From: Clostridia bacterium
GTDB taxonomy: Bacteria; Bacillota; Clostridia; Christensenellales; CALWSW01
Direction of reading: 5' to 3'
DNA: 5,449 bases
Assembly (NCBI GenBank): GCA_019421925.1
Contig: JAHZEH010000157.1
Span: 1-5,449, forward strand
Both the position numbers and the translations under genes were made by a program. Shown here in pieces: positions 1 through 5,402 of this stretch (positions are counted from its first letter, which is position 1; each line of letters begins with the position of its first letter). The notes below the pieces were generated by a model. That model worked only from the letters and a program-made list of their open reading frames with translations, was not told the origin of the DNA and did not search any database.

Positions 1-776
1 TGCGCTATGATATCACCATCTCCTTTGAAGAGGCCGCCTTTGGCGTCACCAAACAGTTCACCATCCAGCGCAACGAGAACTGCCCGGCCTGCGGCGGTTC
101 AGGCGCCAAGGCGGGCACCAGCCGCAAGCCCTGCCCAAACTGTAACGGCACCGGGCAGGTGCGCACTGTGCAGAACACCATCCTGGGCAGCTTTGCCCAG
201 ATGTCCACCTGCCCCAACTGCCGGGGCGAGGGCACCGTTGTGGAGGAGCCCTGTCCCGACTGCAAGGGCAAGGGCCGCGTGAATAAGACCCGCAGCGTGT
301 CGGTCAAGATTCCGGCGGGTATCGACGATGGACAGACCATCTCCCTCTCCGGACAGGGGGAGGCGGGGAGGAGAAGCGGCCCGGCCGGGGACCTCTACGT
401 GTTCGTTCACGTGAAACCCCACAGGCTCTTCCGCCGCAATGGCTATGACCTGCATCTGGATCACAAAATCTCCTTTGCCCTGGCGGCGCTGGGCGGACAG
501 ACGGCGCTGCCCACGCTGGAGGGGGATATGGCCTACGATATCCCCGCGGGGACCCAGCCGGGGGATGTGCTGAGGATTTCAGGCAAGGGCATTACCCGCA
601 TGCGCAGCTCCAGCAAGGGCGACCTGTATGTCAAGATCGTTGTGGACGTTCCCAAGCATCTGACTGAGGAGCAGAGGGAGCTGTTGGAGAAATTCGAGGG
701 GACATTCGGACGCAAGGTGGAGAAGTCCAATAAGAAAGGCTTTTTCGACAAGGTAAAGGACGCCTTTGAAAAATAG
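1..776 (+). CDS. dnaJ: Chaperone protein DnaJ (Hsp40), 5'-truncated by the window edge
   Basis: Co-chaperone that delivers unfolded clients to DnaK and stimulates its ATPase; cytoplasmic. The reading frame is already open at base 3 and 257 residues are visible before TAG at 774-776. About 120 N-terminal residues (the J domain with HPD and the Gly/Phe-rich linker) lie outside the window. All four zinc-finger repeats of the CxxCxGxG type are intact: CPACGGSG (81-104), CPNCNGTG (132-155), CPNCRGEG (210-233) and CPDCKGKG (252-275), so both zinc sites should form. The C-terminal client-binding domains follow, with typical segments IPAGIDDGQTISLSGQGEAG, GDLYVFVHVKPH, ALGGQTALPTLEG, IPAGTQPGDVLRISGKG and KGDLYVKIVVDVPKHLTEEQ. 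This is a full type I DnaJ rather than CbpA. A GTG at 159 is internal to the gene, not a start. hrcA, grpE and dnaK would be expected upstream (family knowledge; not visible). Confidence 0.97.
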   Translation, partial: RYDITISFEEAAFGVTKQFTIQRNENCPACGGSGAKAGTSRKPCPNCNGTGQVRTVQNTILGSFAQMSTCPNCRGEGTVVEEPCPDCKGKGRVNKTRSVSVKIPAGIDDGQTISLSGQGEAGRRSGPAGDLYVFVHVKPHRLFRRNGYDLHLDHKISFALAALGGQTALPTLEGDMAYDIPAGTQPGDVLRISGKGITRMRSSSKGDLYVKIVVDVPKHLTEEQRELLEKFEGTFGRKVEKSNKKGFFDKVKDAFEK

Positions 777-804
777 CCCCTATGGGAATCCTTCCCGATT
801 GATT

Positions 805-853
805 GGAAAGGGCGGGGTTTGCGCGCCGCATCGCGCGAGACCCCGCCCTTTTC
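805..853 (+). terminator. Hairpin terminator downstream of dnaJ
   Basis: A perfect 12-bp GC-rich stem pairs AAAGGGCGGGGT (807-818) with ACCCCGCCCTTT (840-851). It is extended at the base by a G-T and a G-C pair, and at the top by a second helix GCGCG (821-825) with CGCGC (832-836), closing a 6-nt loop. The downstream side has only TTTT followed by CCC, so the U-run is short. It begins about 30 nt after the dnaJ stop, so it probably ends or attenuates the heat-shock transcript before prmA. Because the T-run is short, some read-through is plausible. Confidence 0.75.
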
Positions 854-870
854 CCGTCCCAAAGCACTTT

Positions 871-896
871 TTGAAGGGAGGGATTTGTGGTATGAT
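871..896 (+). promoter_or_regulatory. Candidate extended -10 promoter for the prmA operon
   Basis: TATGAT at 891-896 is preceded by TGG (888-890), giving an extended -10 element (TGn-TATGAT). The -35 is poor: TTTTTG at 868-873 has a 17-nt spacer, while the better hexamer TTGAAG at 871-876 has only 14 nt. The site lies after the dnaJ terminator and about 30 nt before the prmA start, where a new promoter would be useful. The assignment rests on the -10 and the position. Confidence 0.45.
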
Positions 897-926
897 TACA
901 GCAAAACGGAGAGAGGAATGCATGAG

Positions 927-1901
927 ATGAATTGGGCAGAAATCACCATCCAGACCACATGGGAGGGGGCGGAAGCGGTCTCCGAAGCCCTGCTTCGGGC
1001 CGGCGCCAGCGGGACAGCCGTCGAGGACAGCCGGGAGTTTGCCAGCGACCGTTCGCAATACGCCTGGGACTATGTCGACGACTCCCTGTGCGAGCAGTTT
1101 TCAGGCGAGACGAGGGTCATCGGATACTTTGCGGAGGATGAGCGCCTGCCGGATACCATTGCCGCCCTGCGGCAGGATATCCTCGCCATGAAGCGGGCAG
1201 TGGCGGATGTGGAGGGATACGACCTGGGCGGGTGCGCCATCTCGGTCAACCAGGTGCGGGAACAGGACTGGGCCAACGAGTGGAAGAAGTACTATAAGCC
1301 CACACATATCGGCAGGAGCCTGGTGGTCCGGCCCAGCTGGGAGGCCTATCAGCCCCGGGAGGGGGAGAGGGTCATCGAGGTGGACCCGGGCATGGCCTTT
1401 GGCACAGGCATCCACGAGACGACACGCATGTGCCTCATCCTTCTGGAGAAATATCTGAAGCCGGGGGACGCCTGCATTGACATAGGCTGCGGCACGGCCA
1501 TATTGGGCATTGCGGCCGCGCTGCTGGGCGGGTCCGAGGTGCTGGCCATCGACTTTGACCCCGTGGCTGTGGAGGCCGCCCAGGGCAATATTGAGCGCAA
1601 CGGCGTTCAGGACCGCGTGCGGGCCATGCAGGGGGACCTCCTGCACGGCGTAGCCGCCATGCCCTCCGATATCCTGCTGGTTAATATTGTCGCCGATGTC
1701 ATCATCGGCCTGATGCCCGGTCTGGGCCCCTTCCTGAAGGAGGATGGGGTCATCATCGCTTCCGGCATCATCCGGGAGCGGGCGGACGAGGTCCGTGACG
1801 CCATTGACAGAGCGGGTTACGAGGTCGTGGAGGAACTGAACATGGGAGAATGGTTCGGCATGGCCTGCAAAAGAAAAGCCGCCGGGGAGAGGGAAGGATA
1901 G
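927..1901 (+). CDS. prmA: Ribosomal protein L11 methyltransferase PrmA
   Basis: SAM-dependent methyltransferase that N-methylates ribosomal protein uL11; cytoplasmic. The protein has 324 residues, near the usual 300-320. The N-terminal L11-recognition domain (about 1-65) begins MNWAEITIQTTWEGAEAVSE with AGASGTAVED, as in the family. Residues 106-136 (VNQVREQDWANEWKKYYKP, then VVRP) and the PrmA signature EVDPGMAFGTGIHETT (151-166) precede the Rossmann domain. Motif I is DIGCGTAILGIAA (185-197), the acidic ribose-binding motif is AIDFDP (207-212), and LLVNIVAD (250-257) fills the catalytic N-containing position. Motif I has Ala where the third Gly of GxGxG is commonest. ATG 927 was chosen because it gives the family N-terminus and lies 10 nt after AGAGG (912-916); ATG 918, also in frame, would add only MHE. 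The longer upstream frame overlaps the terminator. The stop is followed after 1 nt by rsmE. Confidence 0.95.
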   Translation: MNWAEITIQTTWEGAEAVSEALLRAGASGTAVEDSREFASDRSQYAWDYVDDSLCEQFSGETRVIGYFAEDERLPDTIAALRQDILAMKRAVADVEGYDLGGCAISVNQVREQDWANEWKKYYKPTHIGRSLVVRPSWEAYQPREGERVIEVDPGMAFGTGIHETTRMCLILLEKYLKPGDACIDIGCGTAILGIAAALLGGSEVLAIDFDPVAVEAAQGNIERNGVQDRVRAMQGDLLHGVAAMPSDILLVNIVADVIIGLMPGLGPFLKEDGVIIASGIIRERADEVRDAIDRAGYEVVEELNMGEWFGMACKRKAAGEREG

Positions 1902-1902
1902 A

Positions 1903-2640
1903 ATGCATCGCTTTTTTATCAGCCCAGGGGATATTGAGGACGGCTTTGTGCGTATCGGCGGGGAGGACGCCATCCATATCGGCAGGGTGCTCCGCCTCAA
2001 GGAGGGGGATGAAATCGCCCTCTGCGACGGCAACTGTTTGGAGTACCGCGCCGTCCTGCGGGACATCGGAAAGAAGGGCGCGGTGGCCGAGCTGCTGGAG
2101 GCCAAGGAGCTCAGGACCGAGCCGCGCTGTTCTGTGACCCTCTATCAGGGTATCCCCAAGGCGGGGAAATTGGAGACCATCATACAAAAGGGCACGGAGC
2201 TGGGGATTGTGCGCTTTGTTCCCTTCTCCTGTGAGCGGAGCATCGTCAAACCCTGGAGCGGGGGGGACGACAAGTGCGCCCGTTATCAGCGCGTGGCCTA
2301 CGAGGCGGCCAAGCAGTCCCACAGGGGGCGTGTGCCCGTGGTGGAGGCCCCTTTGAGTTTCGCCGGGCTGTGTGGGGCGCTGGTGCGTCACACCCTTGCT
2401 ATCACCGCCTGGGAGGAGGAGAGGGCGCTCTCCCTCAAATCTGTCCTGAGAGGGGGCGGGATAGAGGATATCGCAATCGTCATCGGGCCGGAGGGGGGGC
2501 TCTCTGCCGGAGAGGTGGAACGGCTGGCCCAAGCGGGCGCCAGGCCGGTCACACTCGGCCCGCGCATCCTGCGCACCGAGACGGCAGGCCCCGCCATGGC
2601 CGCCATGATACTCTATGAAACGGAAGAGGCTGAGGCATGA
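1903..2640 (+). CDS. rsmE: 16S rRNA (uracil-1498-N3)-methyltransferase RsmE
   Basis: SPOUT-class SAM-dependent enzyme making m3U1498 in helix 44 of 16S rRNA, acting on assembled 30S subunits. It has 245 residues, the normal length. The N-terminal PUA-like RNA-binding domain starts MHRFFISPGD and contains HIGRVLRLKEGDEIALCDG (25-43). The trefoil-knot catalytic domain shows YQGIPKAGKLETIIQKGTEL (81-100), ERS (111-113), the KQS segment RYQRVAYEAAKQSHRGRVP (127-145), the SAM-binding loop IGPEGGL (194-200) and LGPRILRTETAG (218-229). All signature elements are intact. ATG 1903 follows the prmA stop by one nucleotide, with an AGGGAAGGA ribosome binding site inside the prmA end. The TGA stop overlaps the ATG of mtaB (ATGA), indicating translational coupling. 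Large reverse-strand frames across it are GC-driven shadows. Confidence 0.96.
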   Translation: MHRFFISPGDIEDGFVRIGGEDAIHIGRVLRLKEGDEIALCDGNCLEYRAVLRDIGKKGAVAELLEAKELRTEPRCSVTLYQGIPKAGKLETIIQKGTELGIVRFVPFSCERSIVKPWSGGDDKCARYQRVAYEAAKQSHRGRVPVVEAPLSFAGLCGALVRHTLAITAWEEERALSLKSVLRGGGIEDIAIVIGPEGGLSAGEVERLAQAGARPVTLGPRILRTETAGPAMAAMILYETEEAEA

Positions 2641-2936
2641 GAGTTTCGTTTTACACACTGGGCTGCAAGGTTAACCAGTATGATACCCAGTCCATGCAGG
2701 CCGCTTTTGAGGCGGCGGGCTGGGAGATTGTGCCCTTTGGGGAACGGGCGGACGTAACGGTGGTAAACACCTGCACCGTTACCGCCATGAGCGACAAAAA
2801 ATCCCGTCAGATCATCTCGCGGGCCCACGCCTCCAGCCCGGAGGGGTTTACAGCGGTCACGGGGTGCTATGCCCAGCGGGCTGCGGGGCCCGTGGGGAGC
2901 GCGCCGTGCAGGGGCAGAGTGCAGGCCGTGGTGTAG
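2637..2936 (+). CDS. mtaB: MtaB N-terminal fragment (MTTase/UPF0004 domain)
   Basis: This is the part of mtaB that would be translated: 99 residues from ATG 2637 to TAG 2934-2936. It carries the UPF0004 domain with all three cysteines that bind the auxiliary 4Fe-4S cluster: C10 in TLGCKVNQYDT, C46 in VVNTCTVTAMSDKKSRQ and C77 in AVTGCYAQR. The last roughly 18 residues (from AAGPVGSAPCRGRVQAVV) are less family-like. Without the radical SAM domain this fragment should have no methylthiolation activity. The ribosome binding site is GGAAGAGG (2622-2629), inside rsmE. Confidence 0.75.
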   Translation: MRVSFYTLGCKVNQYDTQSMQAAFEAAGWEIVPFGERADVTVVNTCTVTAMSDKKSRQIISRAHASSPEGFTAVTGCYAQRAAGPVGSAPCRGRVQAVV

Positions 2937-2945
2937 GTCTCGGCG

Positions 2946-3941
2946 GTGGCCGTACCAGGAAAAAAAATCCCTCTGGAGCTGGGGGAGCGGATCCGGCAGA
3001 CTGGGGAGTCCATCGACGGGGTACAGGATATCATGCAGGCCAGGGAGTTTGAGGAGCTCTCCGCCGTCTGCGAGGAGAGGACGAGGGCCACGCTCAAAAT
3101 TCAGGACGGGTGCAACCGCTTCTGTTCCTATTGCATCATCCCCTACGCTAGGGGCCCCATCCGCAGCCGGGGAATCCCGGAGATCCGCGCGGAGGTGGAA
3201 CGGCTGAGCGGGCAGGGCTTCTGCGAATTTGTTCTCACAGGTATTCATCTCGCCTCCTATGGGAAAGATCAGAACAGCTCTCTGCTGGAGGCAGTGGAGA
3301 CCGTCTCAGGCGTTCCCGGCGTGAGGCGGGTACGGCTGGGCTCTCTGGAGCCCTCGGCCCTGAGCGTGGAGTTTGTCGCCAGTCTGGCGGACAATCCCAA
3401 GCTGTGCCGCCAGTTCCATGTGTCCATGCAGAGCGGCAGCGCAGGGGTTCTGCGCCGGATGAACCGGCGTTATACGCCCGATGAATACGCCGCTTATATA
3501 GACCGGGTTCGCGCCCGCATGCCGGAGGCGGCCATCACCACCGACGTCATCGCGGGATTTCCCGAGGAGACGGAGGAGGAGCACCAGGAGACCATGGACT
3601 TTGTGCGCCGGATCGGCTTTGCCCGCATCCACGTGTTCCCCTATTCCCGCAGGGAGGGGACCAGGGCGGCCCAGATGAGGGATCTGCCCAAGAGCGTCAA
3701 AGAGGAGCGGGCCCATGCTCTGATAGAACTGGGCCGGGAGCTGGAGCACTCCTATCTGGATGCCTCTCTGGGGAGCATCCAGGAGGTATTGCTGGAGCAG
3801 GAGGATGAGGAGGGCAGGATGTGCGGCTATACCGGGACGTATATCCACACGGCGGTCACGGGCGGAAAACAGGGAGAAATCCAAAAAGTACGTCTTTTGC
3901 GCCGGGATGGGGAGAAGGTTTTGGCGAAATTGCTGGATTAG
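2946..3941 (+). CDS. mtaB: MtaB C-terminal fragment (radical SAM and TRAM domains)
   Basis: The open frame resumes after the TAG; the first possible start is GTG 2946 (9 nt downstream, no convincing ribosome binding site) and the first ATG is 3033. From GTG it has 331 residues. The radical SAM cluster motif CNRFCSYC (C56, C60, C63; codons at 3111, 3123 and 3132) is intact in LKIQDGCNRFCSYCIIPYARG. It is followed by ELVLTGIHL-type sequence (FVLTGIHLASYG), GSLEP, the QSGS motif (HVSMQSGSAGVLRRMNRRYT), TDVIAGFPEETEEE and HVFPYSRREGTRAAQM. A C-terminal TRAM domain (about 280-331) includes GYTGTYIHTAVTG. Whether it is made at all depends on reinitiation after the TAG, or on the TAG being a sequence error. 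No further lesion is seen in it. Confidence 0.7.
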   Translation: MAVPGKKIPLELGERIRQTGESIDGVQDIMQAREFEELSAVCEERTRATLKIQDGCNRFCSYCIIPYARGPIRSRGIPEIRAEVERLSGQGFCEFVLTGIHLASYGKDQNSSLLEAVETVSGVPGVRRVRLGSLEPSALSVEFVASLADNPKLCRQFHVSMQSGSAGVLRRMNRRYTPDEYAAYIDRVRARMPEAAITTDVIAGFPEETEEEHQETMDFVRRIGFARIHVFPYSRREGTRAAQMRDLPKSVKEERAHALIELGRELEHSYLDASLGSIQEVLLEQEDEEGRMCGYTGTYIHTAVTGGKQGEIQKVRLLRRDGEKVLAKLLD

Positions 3942-3953
3942 CCGGTTTTTTTT
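3931..3953 (+). terminator. Weak candidate terminator at the end of mtaB
   Basis: A run of eight T (3946-3953) directly follows a small stem, CTGG (3933-3936) with CCGG (3942-3945, one G-T pair), around a 5-nt loop that contains the mtaB stop codon. An alternative pairing TTGGC (3921-3925) with GCCGG (3941-3945) is also possible. The T-run is good but either stem is short, so this is only a possible partial terminator. Confidence 0.3.
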
Positions 3954-4038
3954 CGGGTGAGGCAGGAGAATGGGCTCCGAGGTAGAATTTTGTTAATTGT
4001 GAGTTTACAGATTATTCACATCAGGAGGAGAGACCCCT
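3954..4038 (+). promoter_or_regulatory. AT-richer leader upstream of the HIT gene
   Basis: This gap drops in GC relative to the genes around it. A weak promoter is possible: TTGTTA (3990-3995), N17, TATTCA (4013-4018), matching the -10 consensus at only three positions. TGTGA (3998-4002) and TCACA (4016-4020) form a 5-bp inverted repeat with a 13-nt spacer, unassigned. The clear element is the strong ribosome binding site AGGAGG (4023-4028), 10 nt before the HIT ATG. The HIT gene may instead be reached by read-through from mtaB. Confidence 0.3.
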
Positions 4039-4374
4039 ATGGATTGTGTATTCTGCAAAATCTCTGCAGGAGAAATCCCATCCAGGAAGATATATGAGGA
4101 TGAACTCTGCCTTGCGTTTTATGACGTCGCTCCCGCGGCGCCCGTCCACGCATTGGTTATTCCCAAAGAGCACATCCCCTCTGTGCTGGAAGCTCAGGAC
4201 GCCGGCCTGCTTGGCCGTCTGCTCTCCGTCGCCCGCGACGTGGCCAAATTGACGGGGATTGATGAGAACGGGTTCCGGCTCGTCATCAACACCGGCGAGG
4301 ACGGCGGACAGACCGTACCTCACCTGCACATCCATATTTTGGGCGGCAGGAGTCTCGCTTGGCCTCCGGGCTGA
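4039..4374 (+). CDS. HIT-family (histidine triad) hydrolase, HinT-like
   Basis: Complete 111-residue HIT protein, the usual size for bacterial HinT-type proteins. These are cytoplasmic nucleotide hydrolases, typically purine nucleoside phosphoramidases acting on AMP-N linkages. The N-terminus MDCVFCKISAGEIPS carries the CxxC pair (C3, C6) that can bind zinc in many members. Then come EDELCLAFYDVAPAAPVHAL, the substrate-loop sequence VIPKEHI (40-46), NTGEDGGQTVPH and the catalytic triad HLHIHIL (95-101), with H97 the expected nucleophile and H95 and H99 alongside. It ends LGGRSLAWPPG, the normal family C-terminus, so the gene is not truncated. ATG 4039 has an ideal AGGAGG upstream. A HIT gene between mtaB and rpsU is common in Clostridia. 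The physiological substrate cannot be read from the sequence. Confidence 0.93.
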   Translation: MDCVFCKISAGEIPSRKIYEDELCLAFYDVAPAAPVHALVIPKEHIPSVLEAQDAGLLGRLLSVARDVAKLTGIDENGFRLVINTGEDGGQTVPHLHIHILGGRSLAWPPG

Positions 4375-4393
4375 TAAAATCTTGGAATTCCTG

Positions 4394-4422
4394 TTGACTT
4401 GTGAAAAAGCATCAAGTATAAT
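4394..4422 (+). promoter_or_regulatory. Sigma-A promoter of rpsU
   Basis: TTGACT (4394-4399), a 17-nt spacer, and a perfect TATAAT (4417-4422). Transcription should begin near 4429, giving a leader of about 80 nt before rpsU. It starts 20 nt after the HIT stop. This is the best consensus promoter in the window, as expected for a highly expressed ribosomal protein gene. Confidence 0.85.
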
Positions 4423-4456
4423 AGTCATGGTCTTTCTGACGTATCCCTGTGATTCA

Positions 4457-4486
4457 ACAAGCGCTTCACAGTTGTGAAAGGCTTGT
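4457..4486 (+). promoter_or_regulatory. Leader hairpin upstream of the rpsU ribosome binding site
   Basis: ACAAGC (4457-4462) pairs perfectly with GCTTGT (4481-4486). Inside it, C4464 can pair with G4480 and TTCAC (4465-4469) with GTGAA (4474-4478), closing the loop AGTT, with single-base bulges at G4463 and A4479. The hairpin ends 4 nt before the purine-rich ribosome binding site (AAGGGGGGGA, 4491-4500). Its position suits control of translation initiation, as in known ribosomal-protein leaders, but I do not recognise it as a named family. Confidence 0.5.
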
Positions 4487-4507
4487 ATCGAAGGGGGGGA
4501 TAAGGGT

Positions 4508-4681
4508 ATGTCTGAAGTTCGTGTAGGAGAAAATGAATCTCTGGAGAGCGCCCTGAAAAGGTTCAAGCGCAAATGCGCACGTGCTGGCGTTCTCGCAGAA
4601 GTTCGCAAGCGTGAGCATTATGAGAAGCCTAGCGTTCGCAAAAAGAAAAAGGCAGAAGCCGCTAGGAAGCGTAAGTATTAA
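4508..4681 (+). CDS. rpsU: 30S ribosomal protein S21 (bS21)
   Basis: Small basic protein of the 30S platform near the anti-Shine-Dalgarno end of 16S rRNA; it helps mRNA selection and initiation. The 57-residue product begins MSEVRVGENESLESALKRFK, followed by RKCARAGVLAEVRKREHYEK, then PSVRKKKKAEAARKRKY, matching bS21 in length, order and its Lys/Arg-rich tail. It is read from ATG 4508 to TAA 4679-4681. The start follows a G-rich ribosome binding site (4491-4500) by about 8 nt. Codon choice shifts from the GC-rich neighbours toward CGT, GTT and GAA, as expected for a highly expressed gene. It has its own promoter and terminator, so it can be a single-gene transcript. Confidence 0.96.
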   Translation: MSEVRVGENESLESALKRFKRKCARAGVLAEVRKREHYEKPSVRKKKKAEAARKRKY

Positions 4682-4712
4682 TCTTCTCATAGGATCATAA
4701 AAAGCCTAACAT

Positions 4713-4745
4713 AGGCCCGGCCCACTTGGTCGGGTCTTTGATTTT
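4713..4745 (+). terminator. Intrinsic terminator of rpsU
   Basis: AGGCCCGGCC (4713-4722) pairs with GGTCGGGTCT (4728-4737) around the loop CACTT, a 10-bp stem with two G-T pairs, followed by TTTGATTTT (4737-4745). A smaller hairpin, GCCTA (4704-4708) with TAGGC (4712-4716) and a 3-nt loop, overlaps the base of this stem and would compete with it. Confidence 0.8.
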
Positions 4746-4762
4746 ATCATCCCACTGCCGGC

Positions 4763-4773
4763 AAAGGAGGAGG
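4763..4773 (+). promoter_or_regulatory. Ribosome binding site that fixes the nfeD TTG start
   Basis: AAAGGAGGAGG, a near-perfect Shine-Dalgarno sequence, lies just before TTG 4776 (5 nt after AAAGGAGG). No in-frame ATG occurs until codon 85, inside the fourth membrane segment, so TTG is the only sensible start. Confidence 0.85.
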
Positions 4774-4775
4774 CT

Positions 4776-5351
4776 TTGAAAAAAGGAAAAATCGCCCTGT
4801 ACCTGACGGTCTGCATCATCGTTCTCCTTTTGCTTTTGCTGGCTGGACAGGCCATCGGCGGCCTGCTCGGGGGGAAGGGCCCCTGGTGGGCGTTTGCGCT
4901 GCTGGCGCTGGGCGCCGCGCTCCTCCTCGTGGAGGGAATTATTCCGGGATTCGGCATCCTTGGCTGCCTCGGCTTTGCTCTGCTTGTCGCGGCTTTCCTC
5001 GGAGGGACCGAGGATGTGGGGCAGTTCATGGCCTCGCTTGTATCGACGGCTGCCGCCTGCTGCGTATGCATGGTGTGCATCGGCCGGATCGTCATTTCCT
5101 GCGGCTTTGTTGATAAGATCACGCTGGAGGAGACCAGCGAGGCTGTGGCGTTTCCATCTAAATATGAAGGGAAGCAGGGGATCACCCTGACCCCCCTGCA
5201 CCCAAGCGGCGTCGCACTGGTGGAGGGGGAGCGCCTGCACGTACAGACAGGGGACGGCTATATAGAGGCAGGTCGGCCTGTTGTGATTGTGGAAGAATCT
5301 GTGAATAAAATAACTGTCGTTGAACTGGAAGAAAGTGCTCGAAAGTGTTGA
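4776..5351 (+). CDS. Short NfeD-family membrane protein
   Basis: The 191-residue product has a hydrophobic N-terminal half and a soluble C-terminal half, the layout of short NfeD proteins lacking the ClpP-like protease domain. Predicted membrane segments are about 6-26, 38-56, 59-76 and 83-108; the NfeD signature VEGIIPGFGILG is at 52-63. The C-terminal OB-fold domain spans about 130-186, with EGKQGITLTPLHPSG, VALVEGERLHV, GYIEAGRPVVIVE and KITVVEL. NfeD proteins usually act with flotillin-like proteins (FloA/FloT) in membrane microdomains, and floA is often the next gene; here the next gene is outside the window. A Cys-rich stretch CCVCMVC (95-101) sits in the fourth membrane segment. It starts at TTG with an excellent ribosome binding site only about 30 nt after the rpsU terminator, leaving little room for its own promoter, so it may rely on read-through. 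Confidence 0.85.
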   Translation: MKKGKIALYLTVCIIVLLLLLLAGQAIGGLLGGKGPWWAFALLALGAALLLVEGIIPGFGILGCLGFALLVAAFLGGTEDVGQFMASLVSTAAACCVCMVCIGRIVISCGFVDKITLEETSEAVAFPSKYEGKQGITLTPLHPSGVALVEGERLHVQTGDGYIEAGRPVVIVEESVNKITVVELEESARKC

Positions 5352-5402
5352 CTCCTTGAACGGGACGCATTATATTTACATGAGGGTAAAAGTTTGACAT
5401 TG

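Larger units (their letters stand above)
2637..3941 (+). pseudogene. mtaB: tRNA (t6A37) C2-methylthiotransferase MtaB, interrupted by an in-frame stop
   Basis: MtaB is a radical SAM enzyme with two 4Fe-4S clusters that converts t6A37 to ms2t6A37 in tRNAs reading ANN codons. All domains are present in one frame across 2637-3941 (434 sense codons), close to the usual 430-450, but TAG at 2934-2936 ends translation after codon 99, between the MTTase N-terminal domain and the radical SAM domain. The linker from about 2881 to 2966 does not read like the family: after VQAVV the expected Gly (VVG) is the TAG. Reading the next frame from 2936 gives GLGGGRTRKK, which fits better, and an A8 run (2960-2967) could restore the original frame. 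Two compensating indels, a single nonsense change, or a sequence error are all possible. dnaJ, prmA and mtaB itself all end with TAG, so recoding of TAG is unlikely. It is translationally coupled to rsmE by ATGA. Confidence 0.85.

Noticed and set aside
819..926. Upstream extension of prmA to position 819
   Set aside because: It would run through the terminator hairpin and the promoter, and the added residues do not resemble PrmA; family alignment favours ATG 927.
1101..2658. Long reverse-strand open frames (334 codons at 1101-2105; 296 codons at 1768-2658) opposite prmA and rsmE
   Set aside because: They are antisense shadows of clearly recognised genes, produced by high GC at third positions; their translations are low-complexity Pro/Gly/Arg/His-rich and match no family I know.
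2934..2936. TAG read as pyrrolysine or suppressed amber
   Set aside because: dnaJ, prmA and mtaB itself end with TAG, so the codon works as an ordinary stop here; the position aligns with a conserved Gly, not a catalytic residue.
3998..4020. TGTGA-N13-TCACA as a CRP/FNR-type site
   Set aside because: CRP sites have a 6-nt spacer between TGTGA and TCACA; 13 nt does not fit and the arms are only 5 bp.
4695..5240. Reverse-strand frame of 181 codons opposite nfeD
   Set aside because: Overlaps a convincing NfeD protein with a good ribosome binding site, has no plausible start signal and a low-complexity Gln/Lys-rich translation.
5375..5390. TTTAC/GTAAA hairpin after nfeD as a terminator
   Set aside because: Only 5 AT-rich base pairs and no U-run follows.
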